NCBI GenBank assembly: GCA_007115705.1
Contig: QXEO01002089.1
Location: 869,598 to 933,597 of the forward strand
Reading direction: 5' to 3'
From: Dactylis glomerata
Taxonomy: Eukaryota; Streptophyta; Magnoliopsida; Poales; Poaceae
Length of the DNA: 64,000 nucleotides
In this document: positions 37,233-47,678 of the stretch, in pieces
How the letters are laid out: each line of letters opens with the position of its first letter
Position numbering within the stretch: position 1 is the first letter of the stretch
Notes under the pieces: generated by a model
The model's input: only the letters and a program-made list of their open reading frames with translations
Told to the model about the DNA's origin: nothing
The model's database searches: none
Position numbers and translations under genes: made by a program

Positions 37233-38631
37233 TGATACGTCCAAAACGTATCTACTTTCCCAAACACTTTCGCTATTGTTTATCCTCTAATTTGTGTGTT
37301 TTGAATACAACTAACACGGACTAACGCTGTTTTCAGCAGAATTGCCCTGGTGTCTTGTTTTTGTGCAGAAATCCAACTTTTAGGAAAAATCCCGAAAAAT
37401 ACTGCAAAATTCCTATTTTACCAGAAGACCCACGGAGCCAGAAGACAAGACAGAGAGTGGCTGGGAGGCCACCTCACCACCTGGTGGTGTGGCCCAGGCC
37501 TGGCCGTGCCAGGGTGTGGTGAGGCCACCCCAGCCACCTCCTCGAGCCCTCCTTTCGCCTACATATACCCCTCGACCTGAAAATATCAGGGGTTCGGTGT
37601 TTTTCCCAGATAGACTTTCGCTGCACCGCCACCATCAGAAACCGCGATTCGAAACCAGAAACTCCGTTCTGGCACCCTGTCAGGATGGGGATTTGGAGGA
37701 GATCTTTATCACCATCATAACCGACGTCTCTCCATCAACCATCCATGACTCCCCCATCCATGTGTGAGTAATTCTCGCTGTAGGTGAATGGGATGGTAGG
37801 GATTGGATGAGATCATTCATGTAATTTTCTATGAGATTGTTAGGGCATGGTGCCTAGTATCTACTGTTAGTGCTTATGACATTGTTGCAACTTGTTGTGC
37901 TTAATGCTTGTCACTTTGGGCCCGAGTGCCATGATCTCAGATCTGAACTTGTTATTGTTTTATGATGATACTTGTTGTTTATGATCTTACCTGCAAGTTG
38001 TATACACATATCATTGTCCGAAACCCGAGGCCCCAAAGTGACAGCAATTGGGATAACCAGAGGGGATGGCTGTGATGTGAGGATCACATATGTTCACCGA
38101 GTGTTAATGCTTTGCTTTGGTAGTTTATTAAAAGGAGTACCTTAATTAGCAGTAGTTTCTCTTGAGGTCCTGCTGCAAAAAGGCTGGTAGGACAGAAGAT
38201 GTCGTGCAAGTTTCTCATTGCGAGAACGTACGAAAATATACGGAACACATTCCTATGGTTGTTTAGTACTAGGATGCTTTATCATTATTTATCTGCAATT
38301 GCCCATGTCTCGCTGATTTCATGAATTATCTTATCCATGCAACGCCCATACATCCATCCCTATGCCTACGGTATTTAATCCTACTGTTTACTATTGCTAC
38401 TATTACCGTCTTTACTTTATTATTGTTGCTACTATTTTACTACTGTCACCACTATAAAACTGTTGCTACTGATAAACCGCTGCGAGCAAGTCTATTTCCA
38501 GGTGCAGCTGAATTGACAACTCATCTATTAAGGCTTATAAATATTCTTTGGCTCCCCTTGTGTCGAATCAATAAATTTGGGTTTTACTTCCCTCGAAGAC
38601 TGTTAAGATCCCCTACACTTGTGGGTCATCA
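37233..38631 (+). repeat. 3' LTR of element H
   Basis: 1399 bp, TGATACGTCC...GGGTCATCA. The final segment (AAGATCCCCTACACTTGTGGGTCATCA-like, here abbreviated) is of a type common at LTR ends in Triticeae and related grasses. Confidence 0.82.
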
Positions 38632-38636
38632 AAGTT

Positions 38637-40008
38637 GCAAGCAAGGTTGGAAAAAGCGCTAGGCATAAGCGAGGCGGTAGGCCTTCACCTAGTGCCTAGG
38701 CTATGCTTAGGCGTCCTAGGCGTGGCCTAGGCGGTCACAAAATTTGTATCATCAAGCATGTCTATGAGCTATTATATATGAACAACATTAATTTAGAGCA
38801 TCCAAATGAGTAAACTTTCAAAAATTACAATTAGAATATGGAATGTCTGGTTCATCAGTGTAACATGGCATAATTTCTTGTTGGGGAAGACTATTTCTTG
38901 GTTGCACTGCCTAGACCTCCGCCTATGCCCTAGGCGAGGCGTTTGTCCATCGCCTAGCGCCTAAGCGTGCTTAAGCGTTGCCTAGGCGTCGCCTTTTCCA
39001 ACACTGGTTGCAAGCAACAGATTATCATCTTAAGAAAAGTGTGTAATATAAACAATATAATTATCCTTGAACAAAAGATTATTGTTTTCTCCCTAGTAGC
39101 AATAGCACATCTACAACCTTAGAAGTTATTGTCACTCTCCCAGATTACTAGAGGCATGAACCCACTATCGAGCATAAATACTCCCTCTTGGAGTTACAAG
39201 CATCTACTTGGCCAAAGAATCTACTAGCAACGGAGAGCATGCAAGATCACAAATAACATAGACATAATAAATTAATAATCAACTTGACATAGTACTCAAT
39301 ATTCATCGGATCCCAACAAACACAACATGTAGAATTACATAAAGATGATCTTGATCATGTAGGCAGCTCACAAGATCTAAACATGGAGGCGGAAATTGGA
39401 GAAGACAACCATCTAGCTAGTGCTATGGAAACATAGTCCAAGGTGAACTACTCACGTATCACTCCGGAGGCAGGCATGGCAATGAACAAGCCCTCCGGTA
39501 ATGATTCCCCTCTCCGGCAGGGTGCCAGGAAGAGCTTCTGGACCCTCCCGAACTCGGGTCGACAATGGCGGCGGCTTACAGTACTTTTCATGGATAGATG
39601 TTTGGCCCCTTAGGCTTTTCCCGATGAAGTGAATTTATAGACGGAAGGGTGATGTCAGAGGGCGCCTGGAGGGCCCACACCAGGGCCTAGCGCGGCCAGG
39701 GGTGGGGCCGCGCCACCCTATGGTGTGGCTGCCTCCTGGCTTGGCTCCGTCTTCCCTTTGGACTTCGTCTTTGTGTCAGATAAATAGGAACTTCGGCTTT
39801 TGTTTTGTCCAATTCCGAGAATATTTTCTGTATAACTTTTCTGAAATACAAAAACAGCAGAAAACAGGAACTAGCACTGTGGCATCTTGTTAATAGGTTA
39901 GTCCCAGAAAATAAATAAAAATGCCACGAAGTGTAAACAAAACATAAAGGAATTAGTGTAAAACAAGCATGGAGCATCAAAAATTATAGATACGTTTGCA
40001 ACATATCA
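38637..40008 (-). repeat. 5' LTR of C, second part
   Basis: Continues C after H, contains the hAT MITE, and runs to ...CAACATATCA at 40008. The terminal palindrome is damaged (ACGTATC/GATATGT). Confidence 0.75.
38642..39006. mobile_element. hAT-type MITE
   Basis: 365 bp with imperfect terminal inverted repeats, CAAGGTTGGAAAAAGCG left and CGCCTTTTCCAACACTG right, and a perfect 8-bp TSD GTTGCAAG (38634-38641, 39007-39014), the hAT signature. The ends carry many TAGGC/GCCTA motifs: six in the left 100 bp and at least five inverted in the right 110 bp, probably transposase-binding subterminal repeats. No ORF, so mobilised in trans. Confidence 0.85.
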
Positions 40009-40312
40009 GGTACCAATCGCTGTTCCTCCGATCATCGTGCATGGCATGCATGCCTCGTCACTCGCGCCGGCATCGATGCCCGCGGCCTCTCCCGCGTCCG
40101 CGCCTGGTGGTGGCTAGCCAATCCCGCCAGCTGGGCCTTTGCTTCTTGGGCCGGTTCCCCTGAGGCGTCGTCCTCGCCACCGTCTACTCGACGCTCAGGG
40201 GCGATGGTTTCCACTAGGTTGTCTAGTGGGCCTAGTCCACTTCTATCGCCTGATGATGCTATCTCGCCATAGTCTCCTGATCTGGCACCCGCTCAGTACT
40301 GCATGGTCACTG
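40009..40312. other. 304-bp GC-rich spacer between elements C and J
   Basis: This is not part of any LTR element called here. Frames are short: a 60-codon minus ORF (40032-40214) and plus-strand Ser/Pro/Ala-rich stretches with interruptions. One plus frame near the right end reads S-P-D-L-A-P-A-Q-Y-C-M-V-T, faintly like the linker before the Copia polymerase. It may be a scrap of an old element or low-copy DNA. I see no gene. Confidence 0.3.
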
Positions 40313-40818
40313 ATACGTCTCAAACGTATCCATAATTTTTGATGCTCCATGCTTGTTTTTACACCATTTGCTTAGTGTTTCGTTACACTTCGTGGCACTT
40401 TTATGCATTTTTTGGAACTAACCTACTAACAAGTCGCCACAGTGCCAGTTCCCTGTTTTCTGCTGTTTTTTATGTTTCAGAAAAGTTACACAGGAAATAT
40501 TCTCGGAATTGGACGAAACCAAAGCCAGTCGCCCAGAATTTTACCGAAGCTTCCAGAGAACCGAAGAGGAGACGGGGTGGGGCCACGAGGGGCCCTCACA
40601 CCTGGGTGGTGCGGACAGGGGCTGGGCCGCGCCCCCTAGGTGTGAGACCGCCTCGGTCCACCTCTGACGATGCCCCTTCGCCTATAAAGACCCCCCGACG
40701 AGAAAAACCTAAGGACCCGATCAGTTTTCCAGAACACACCGCGATCCGCCGCCGCCGTCGACCCGAAGATCGAGAGGGTCCAGAAGCTCTTCCCGGCACC
40801 CTGCCTAAGAGGGGAATC
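40313..40818 (+). repeat. 5' LTR of J, first part
   Basis: Starts TGATACGTCTCAAACGTATCC and holds TATAAA at 40683-40688. It ends in AGGGGAATC, the left copy of the MULE TSD. Confidence 0.85.
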
Positions 40819-41140
40819 AAATTTTTGACACATGAGATCTCCTGCACCGATGAAATGCCAAAAAGGACCACCTCTGAAATTTTTTGTCAAAAAACACCAC
40901 TTGCGAATGGCGGCACCCTTGCCCAGGCGACACGTGGCACGTGCCGCCTGGGCCGTTGCCGGCACCACCCTGCCGCCTCCACCAAACCCGGCATGTTGGC
41001 TGCCAACGTCGGCCGTTAACGGACGTTTGGCTAGGTGGGCCCTGCCGCCTGCCCCAATTCCGGCAGGGTGACGTGGCAGGCATGCCACCACCCCCGTTGC
41101 CGGCACGCTGGCACACCCGACCGGCACGCTAGCACACCCG
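40819..41140 (+). repeat. Left terminal inverted repeat of the MULE
   Basis: Begins AAATTTTTGACACATGAG and aligns with the reverse complement of the right end for at least 160 bp (shared CAAAAAGGACCAC and GCCGGCAC), with weaker GC-rich similarity to about 320 bp. It is rich in TGCCGCC and TGCCGGCA motifs, as in many grass MULE ends. Confidence 0.85.
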
Positions 41141-42618
41141 ACCGGCCCTGATTCCCATGATTCGATTCCCTGCCAGTGCTGACTCCGAGGCTGCTGATTG
41201 AAAACTTTGTGATTGTATGCTGCGGATTAACTTTGGCTTTTGTCAATTAAAACGCTATTGCAGACCACCGAAAGGAGTACTAGCATTGCTTTGAGCTCTT
41301 TTTAAGCGCATGAGCTGTGCACGAGAGAGCTGTGGGCTGCAGTTCACTCCCTCACTCTCTGCCTCACTCCAGTTCTAAAGTTTAGCTGTGTAGCGATCAT
41401 CGATCTGAAGTATCAGCTGTTGAGCAGATGTTGATGTAGGGGACGAAGGAATCATCACAAGGTAATGTTTGTAGCTACAAGTATGTAAATTAGTTCTATC
41501 ATCAGTACAAAATTAGCGAGCAGAGAAAAGTAATATTATATAGTATAGTTAATCTCATCAGACAACAAGAATTAGCCATCATTGTATGTATGAATAGAAA
41601 ATTTTAGTTAGTTTATCATCATATGCAGATGCCAGCCATTATTACATAATATTCATAAAATAGCAGAACAGATTAGTGTATCATCATATGCAGATATTCT
41701 AACTAGATTTTTTCAAGGTAGAATTAGGAAGGATTTAAGTACAGACATGAAGGTAACATATGCCAAATAATTACTTATATTATTGCATGGTAGTTATAGA
41801 TTTAGGGATGTATCATATTATTAGCATGGAGAGTGATAATTATGATATTATAGTTGCATGTTTTCCTACTTGGTAATGAAGCATGGATTATTTGTACATG
41901 CATTCTAACGAAACCAATAATTTTATGTGATAGGGGGATTATAGTATGAATACGATGTCGCTGTTAGTACATGGAAATTGTGTGCCGCCTAATTCCAAGT
42001 GGAGCAATAGTAATTGAAGAAAAGGTATTAACCTTGTGTCATATTTTTTTTGTTCCGGTAGTAGAAGTGTGATTTGTGAATAATTTGGTTGCATATATAT
42101 TTCAGGTGAAATTTGCTACGAACGTGAGTTAATTAGTGGTTATTGGAAATATTCGGTCGCATACAAAGTTGCGGACCGAATAATTAATTATTGGTTAGTG
42201 GAAATATTCGGTCGCGTTCTTGAAGTTGAGGTATAAAATTTATCTCTTAAAAAGTGTAAAGTATTTATTATGTTGTACTGTATCCCATGTAGTTATGTTG
42301 GTAGAACGGAAATGTGAAGTAATTTTATTCTGTTATTGATTGCATGCATGAAAGAATAATGAATTGTCTGCAAATTTTTCGATCGCATACTTGAAGTTTA
42401 GGTAGGTCTAAAATTAATCTCTTAAAAAGTGTGAAGTATTTATTTTGTTGTAGTATATCACATATAGTTACGTTGGTAGAACAGTAAAGTGAAGTAAGGT
42501 TATTCCGCTATTGATTGCATGCATGAAAGAATAATAAATTATATGCGAAATATAAATTACGTCAGCTCATTTACTAGAATTTTTATATTTGTACATAAAT
42601 ATAAAATTTAGCTTCCGT
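41141..42618 (+). promoter_or_regulatory. Promoter, 5' leader and presumed leader intron of the transposase gene
   Basis: No ORF. A candidate leader exon ends CATCACAAG at 41461, followed by GTAATG (donor). The AT-rich stretch after it, together with element K, would be an intron ending GGGGTAG just before the ATG at 49411. A tandem duplication lies at about 42205-42548. The splice model rests on motifs only. Confidence 0.4.
42205..42548 (+). repeat. Two-copy tandem repeat, period about 171-175 bp
   Basis: The segments at about 42205-42375 and 42376-42548 share CTCTTAAAAAGTGT, GTTGGTAGAAC and GATTGCATGCATGAAAGAATAA at a constant offset. Diverged by perhaps 15-20%. Confidence 0.7.
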
Positions 42619-42623
42619 GTTAC

Positions 42624-44319
42624 TGATACGTCTCAAACGTATCTATAATTTTTGATGCTCCATGCTTTGTTTTACACCATTTGCCTATTGTTTCGTTACA
42701 CTTAGTGACATTTTTATACATTTTCCGGAACTAACCTATTAACGAAGTGCCACAGTGCCAGTTTCCTGTTTTCTACTGTTTTTGTGTTTCAGAAGTGATA
42801 CACAGGAAATATTCTCGGAATTGGACAAAACAAGTTCCTGAAGTCATATTTTACCCGGAAGCTTCCAGACATCCGAAGAAGTGTCGGCGGGGGGGCCACC
42901 AGGGCCCCACACAAGGGGGCGGCGCGGCCCAGCCCCTGGCCGCGCCACCCCTGTGTGAGGGCACCTGGTCCCTCTTCTGACATCGCCCCTTCGCCTATAT
43001 TTACTCCCCGACGAGAAAAACCTAAGGGCCCGATCAGTTTTCCAGAATACATCGCGATCCGCCGCCGCCGTCGACCCGAAGATCGGGAGGGTCCAGAAGC
43101 TCTTCCCGGCACCCTGCCGGAGAGGGAAATCGCCACCGGAGGTCTCCTTCATCGCCATGATTGCCTCCGGAGCGATGAGTGAGTAGTCTACCTTGGACTA
43201 TGGGTCCATAGCAGTAGCTAGATGGTTGTCTTCTCCACCATGTGCTTCATGTTTAGATCTCATGAGCTGCCATACATGATTGAGATCACCGTTATGTAAT
43301 TCTATGATGTTGGTTTGTTGGGATCCGATGAATATTGGTGTTTATGATTAAGTTGCTGTACTGAATTATATCTTTTGTTATCTCTATGTTGTTTATGATC
43401 TTGCATGCTCTCCGTTGTTAGTAGCTATCTTGGCCGAGTAGTTGCTAGTGACTCCAAGAGGGGGTATTTATGCTCGATAGTGGGTTCATGCCTCTATTTC
43501 ACCTAGGGGAGTGACAGAAACCTCTAAGGTGGTAGATGTGCTATTGCTACTAGGGAGAAAACAACATTCATATGCTCAAGGGCATATGCTTTGTTTACAT
43601 TACACACTTTGCTTAATGCAATTATATGTTGTTCGCAACTTAATACTTCTAGGGTGTTCGGATGATATCCCCGGGGGTGGATTATTAGTTATAGATGCAG
43701 TTGGATGGCGGTCTATGTATTTTGTTGTAATGCCCAGAGTAAATCTCATAGTGATCTTCTTGACATATCACGTTAGCTCTATTCTATCAATTGCCCAACT
43801 ATAATTTGTTTACCCAGCATGTTATTTTATCTATGGAGAGACACCACTAGTGAACTGTGGACCCCGGTCCTATTTTAATCATATTGCAATCACCTGTTTA
43901 CTTTTCCCGCACTGTTTACTTTACTCGCATACTATATTGTTTTCCACTCGATACGCTCATATCCTTTGTTTCAAGCAAACCGGTGAGATTGACAACCTCA
44001 TCGCAAGTTGGGAACAAAGTATTTATTTGTGTGTGTGCAGGTTCCACGTTGCAGCTAGCAAGCAAAGCTTAGACGAGGCGCCACATATAAATTATCCGCT
44101 GCTGTCGCAAGCTAGCAAGCATCACCTTCAGTCGTCATCGCCTCTCTTCTCCTGATCGATAAACCTTGGTATCTTAACTAAGGGAAAACTAGCCGCTACA
44201 CTCATCATACCTTCCTCTTGGGGTTCCCAACGGGCTGGTCATCACCACGCACAAGGACATCTGCTTCCACATCAACCATACGCCAACAGCTTATTTTCTG
44301 GCGCCATCAACCGGTAGCA
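42624..44319 (+). repeat. 5' LTR of element K
   Basis: 1696 bp, TGATACG...GGTAGCA. The TATA context has changed to CGCCTATATTTAC near 42993. Confidence 0.93.
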
Positions 44320-44329
44320 GCTACTTTTC

Positions 44330-44347
44330 TGGCGCCGTTGCCGGGGA
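44330..44347 (+). other. Primer binding site of element K (tRNA-Asp)
   Basis: TGGCGCCGTTGCCGGGGA, a perfect tRNA-Asp complement. Confidence 0.87.
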
Positions 44348-44506
44348 AGAGAGAAGACTTCTGCGAGGGGAGTTGTTCGCACACACATTCTTTGCTTTGT
44401 TATTTGTTTGCTTTACTTTATTTATTTTACCTGCATTGCTTTTATATCAAAAACCCAAAAAAAATTAGAATCCTTGGTAGTTGTTATTTCTTTACTTTAG
44501 TTTATC

Positions 44507-45103
44507 ATGTCTATCCCTAAGTTCGTTCTGGAGGACTTCTCAATAGGTAGTGGTTCTATTATTGGCAAAAGTAACATTGAGGAGTTCTTTAATCATATTA
44601 GTATGTATGAGGAAGATGAGGAAAAGTCTTTGATTGAGCTTGCTCCTAGTATTGAAGTTGCTTCTTTTCTATTAATTGATATGTTGGAAACTAGGTTTGC
44701 TAGTCTTAATCCTTTTATGCAATACATGTTCCTTAAGCTTCATGAAATTGAGGATCCCGAAAAGAAAGCTTTTATCTTGGAAACTTTGTGCATAGAATTT
44801 AAGGATATCGTTGTTGAAGCTAGGAAAGTTCTTAAACGTTTTAATAAACTCGGTTCACCTATAAAGGTTATTGATACTAATGATGAGGGGACCGAGATAC
44901 CTATACCTTGCAAGCTTTTGGCATTGAATGATGCTTTCGAAAATAATTTTGCCTGGATTTGTCCTAAAAATCTTTTTGATGAGAATAGTGTACCAAAGCA
45001 TGATCACAAAGGGTCTTCAAAAACTTATGTGGATGAAATACAATGCCTTATTGACAAGACCTCTGCTGTTGATCTTAATGCTTCATCACTTGATATTACT
45101 TGA
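44507..45103 (+). CDS. Unknown 198-aa helical protein of element K
   Basis: ATG 44507 lies 160 bp after the primer site, in the same slot as gag in B. The protein is intact. Residues 1-120 look all-helical (SIIGKSNIEEFFNH, LETRFASLNPFMQYMFLKLHEIED, EKKAFILETLCIEF). A linker follows, then IPIPCKLLALNDAFENNFAWICPKNLF (about 131-157) and a tail ending ASSLDIT. It is homologous along its length to the split gene of C. It has no Gag, protease, zinc-finger or membrane motif that I recognise. Possibilities are a diverged Gag-like or RNA-packaging protein; the function is unknown. Confidence 0.7.
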   Translation: MSIPKFVLEDFSIGSGSIIGKSNIEEFFNHISMYEEDEEKSLIELAPSIEVASFLLIDMLETRFASLNPFMQYMFLKLHEIEDPEKKAFILETLCIEFKDIVVEARKVLKRFNKLGSPIKVIDTNDEGTEIPIPCKLLALNDAFENNFAWICPKNLFDENSVPKHDHKGSSKTYVDEIQCLIDKTSAVDLNASSLDIT

Positions 45104-47659
45104 TTCGCACTTTTCTGCGCCTAGCTCAAAGGCGTTAAAGAAAAGCACTCTTGGGAGATAACCCAATGTTTTCTTTACAGTACTTTTTCTTTTATTTGAG
45201 TCTTGGAAGTCATTACTACTGTAATGACCGCTCCTTATCTTGTTTATTTCGTTTTTGTGCCAAGAGAAGCCTCTAATTTGAGTGAGGTAAAGATTTGGGG
45301 AAACTGCTGTCCTGAAACTGTTTTCGGTGCTGCACCGTAAAAATTCGTGAAAATTCTCTGTTTATCTTTTGGACCTGCGATTTCTTGTGCATATGCCCCA
45401 GGTTATATCCAAACTTTTCTTAGTTGAACACTTTTTGATTTGAGCAACGGAAAATCCCTCAAAAATTCGTCCTTTGTCAGCTGTTCAGTTTTGATAGATT
45501 TCTGCCAATATTCGTTTTTGCCACTTTATCACTTTCTTTTGAGTTCTTTTTGATCATGGAACTCTTGTGGAAGTTGCTACAGTAGTATATACTTTATATG
45601 TGGTGGTTTTGGGTTGAAACCTGAAGCTAAAAGAGGTTGAATATATTTTATGCTTACACTAATGTTGCTAATAGAATTGTGTTTAGTTTTGTATGAAGGA
45701 AGTTTTCAAGTGTAGGGATTGGAGAATGATGAGATGAGTTGAAGAATGGACAAAAGCTCAAGCTTGGGGATGCCCAGCACCCCAAAAAATATCCAAGAAG
45801 TACAAGCGTCAAAGCTTGGGGATGCCCCCGAGGCACCCCTTCTTCATCGGCAAAAATCAGGTCACCTTTCAAAACACTATATTTTTATTGCTTCATGCAC
45901 TATGTGTTTTTCTTGGAGCGTCAGTTGTTTTAGTTTTCTTAGTTTGTTTAGTTTGTTTGCTGCAATAAATGGTTGGACCCCAATAAATTTCCTTTGGAGG
46001 AGATGTACTCGTTTTCATTTGCAAAGAACGCTCTAGTTTTCACTCTTATTTAAAATCGAGCGTTCATCTTTTTCTGCTACTACTTTTGGTTTTCGTTTTC
46101 GCCTTGATTTGCGTTCAGACCTTTTCATATCTTTTCATCAAGGTGTATTTTTGCCTCTGATCTTTATTGGTTTTCATCAAAAGAGGTATCTTTAAAAATT
46201 TCAAATGGTGTTGGAAAAGAGAAAAAGCTTTGTGCAAAATAGTGGTACAAGAAGGAGCTTGTGTAGACTGCGGCTTAGGCTTTTTCATGTCATGCTTGAT
46301 ATCTTTTTGATAGTATGCTTAGTGGTTTTGCTGTAGCATGACTTGTCTCAAATAACTGAGATTGCTTAATGAGCCTTTGAAAAAATCATGCGTTGTTTTT
46401 ATTGTATGGAAGCGTTATTTTGGTTTTCTCCTTGATGCTTTATTTGGGTTGACTTGGCGCATGCTCACAGATGTTAGACTCTTACAAAGTCGCCATTAGC
46501 CTTCATGATCATTTAGTTTTTGACTTTTGATGCCATCGTATGCTTCTTTTAATATCGCTTTGTCGCTTTGCATGATTATGGCCATTATTGCTCTCTTAGT
46601 TGGTCGCTCCCAGTCTTTTGCTAGCCCTCGCCTTGTACTGAGTATGAGCTCTACTCGTGCATCCAACTCCTAAAAGCCAAGTTTGCCATTGTGTCCACTA
46701 TAAACTCCTATGCATGGTATTTGTAAGCCATTCCAAAGTAAAATTTTCATGTGCTACCTTTCAAAAAACCTTCAAAATACTTCTCGTTTTGTGACACTGT
46801 CTTCAGCTCATGGGGACGTAGTGGTCGGATTTGCTATCTTCCATATTGTTTATTCCAAAAAAGAAAAAAAAAGAGAAAAAAAAGAAAAAAGGCACTCCTC
46901 CATGGTATGTGAATGTTGGTGGGCACCCGATGGAATCGGTTAGCCATGGTATGTGAAAGGAAAAAGGTGGGGAGGAGTGCCAAGTTTTATAAAAAGAGCA
47001 CCAAAGTGCCAATCTCTCTCTCAAAAACTTGCTTCATTTTTGTATGGAAGATAGTAAGAACCCCATTGCCAGTCGTTGACAAAGACAACCACCTCTCAAA
47101 ATCAAGTTTTATCTCTCTGTTTTACAAAATGAAGCTCTAGCACATGCTAAATCACTGCTTCCCTCTGCGAAGGGCCTTTCTTTTACTTTTATGTTGAGTC
47201 ACCACCTTCTTTCTTTATGCACCATTAAGAGAGCATAGTTGTCATTCTTAGTGTGATATGCATTGTCCCAAAGTTCATTGATTGACTCATATTGTTGGTT
47301 TCACTTGTTCTTAAATTATTTGTATCTAGTCGCCCTCTCAAACTTTGAGGTGTCCTATGCATTTATGTTTTGCTCTCCATGAAGGACAAGCTGAAAACCA
47401 CTTGTATGTTTTTCCTTATGATTTGAACACACATTTGACTTTCATTGTTTCATTATCATGATCTTTTGTTTGTGTTCATTTGCATGTTTACAACATGGTT
47501 GCTAAGTTCTTATTGTCATGATTATATCTTCATGCCCATGTTTTAAGTTCTATTGATCCCAGCTCACCAATGCTTACATATATGATCAAGATTGTGTAGG
47601 TGCATGTCACCTCAAAAATCATTCTTTTGTTATCACTTACCTACTCGAGGACGAGCAGG
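45104..47659 (+). other. Noncoding 3' region of element K (version 2)
   Basis: 2.56 kb, over four times the ORF length. The hairpin block GCGCCTAGCTCAAAGGCG lies at about 45117-45134; two exact AAGCTTGGGGATGC copies are at 45760-45773 and 45812-45825; an A-rich tract at 46858-46890; the version-2 module at about 46677-47165. No conserved ORF. Confidence 0.72.
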
Positions 47660-47678
47660 AGTTAAGCTTGGGGATGCT
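47660..47678 (+). other. Polypurine tract of element K
   Basis: AGTTAAGCTTGGGGATGCT, directly before the 3' LTR; its 14-base core recurs twice about 1.9 kb upstream. Confidence 0.75.

Larger units (their letters stand above)
28998..38631 (+). mobile_element. Element H: rearranged LTR retrotransposon of another family
   Basis: A perfect TSD AAGTT (28993-28997 and 38632-38636) flanks it. The LTR starts TGATACGTCCAAAACGTATC and ends GTGGGTCATCA. Order: 5' LTR part 28998-29623; a second, partly overlapping LTR piece 29624-29723 continued at 36725-36997 after insertion I; a 235-bp interior remnant with polypurine tract; and a 3' LTR at 37233-38631. No coding region survives. Confidence 0.8.
14040..40008 (-). 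mobile_element. Element C: split non-autonomous Athila-like element
   Basis: Older minus-strand copy. Parts: partial 3' LTR 14040-14801, polypurine tract, 3' region to 17448, ORF 3' part 17449-17695, insertion D, ORF 5' part 27824-28188, primer site 28345-28362, and 5' LTR 28374-28997 plus 38637-40008, itself split by H and a hAT MITE. Continuity is shown by the TSDs of D (GTGTA), H (AAGTT) and the MITE (GTTGCAAG), across which C reads on without loss. The expected TSD of C is GGTAC (40009-40013), with the left partner outside the window. Confidence 0.8.

Noticed and set aside
38321..38662. 113-codon ORF in the 3' LTR of H
   Set aside because: Crosses the LTR end, TSD and the start of the hAT MITE, so it cannot be an ancestral gene.
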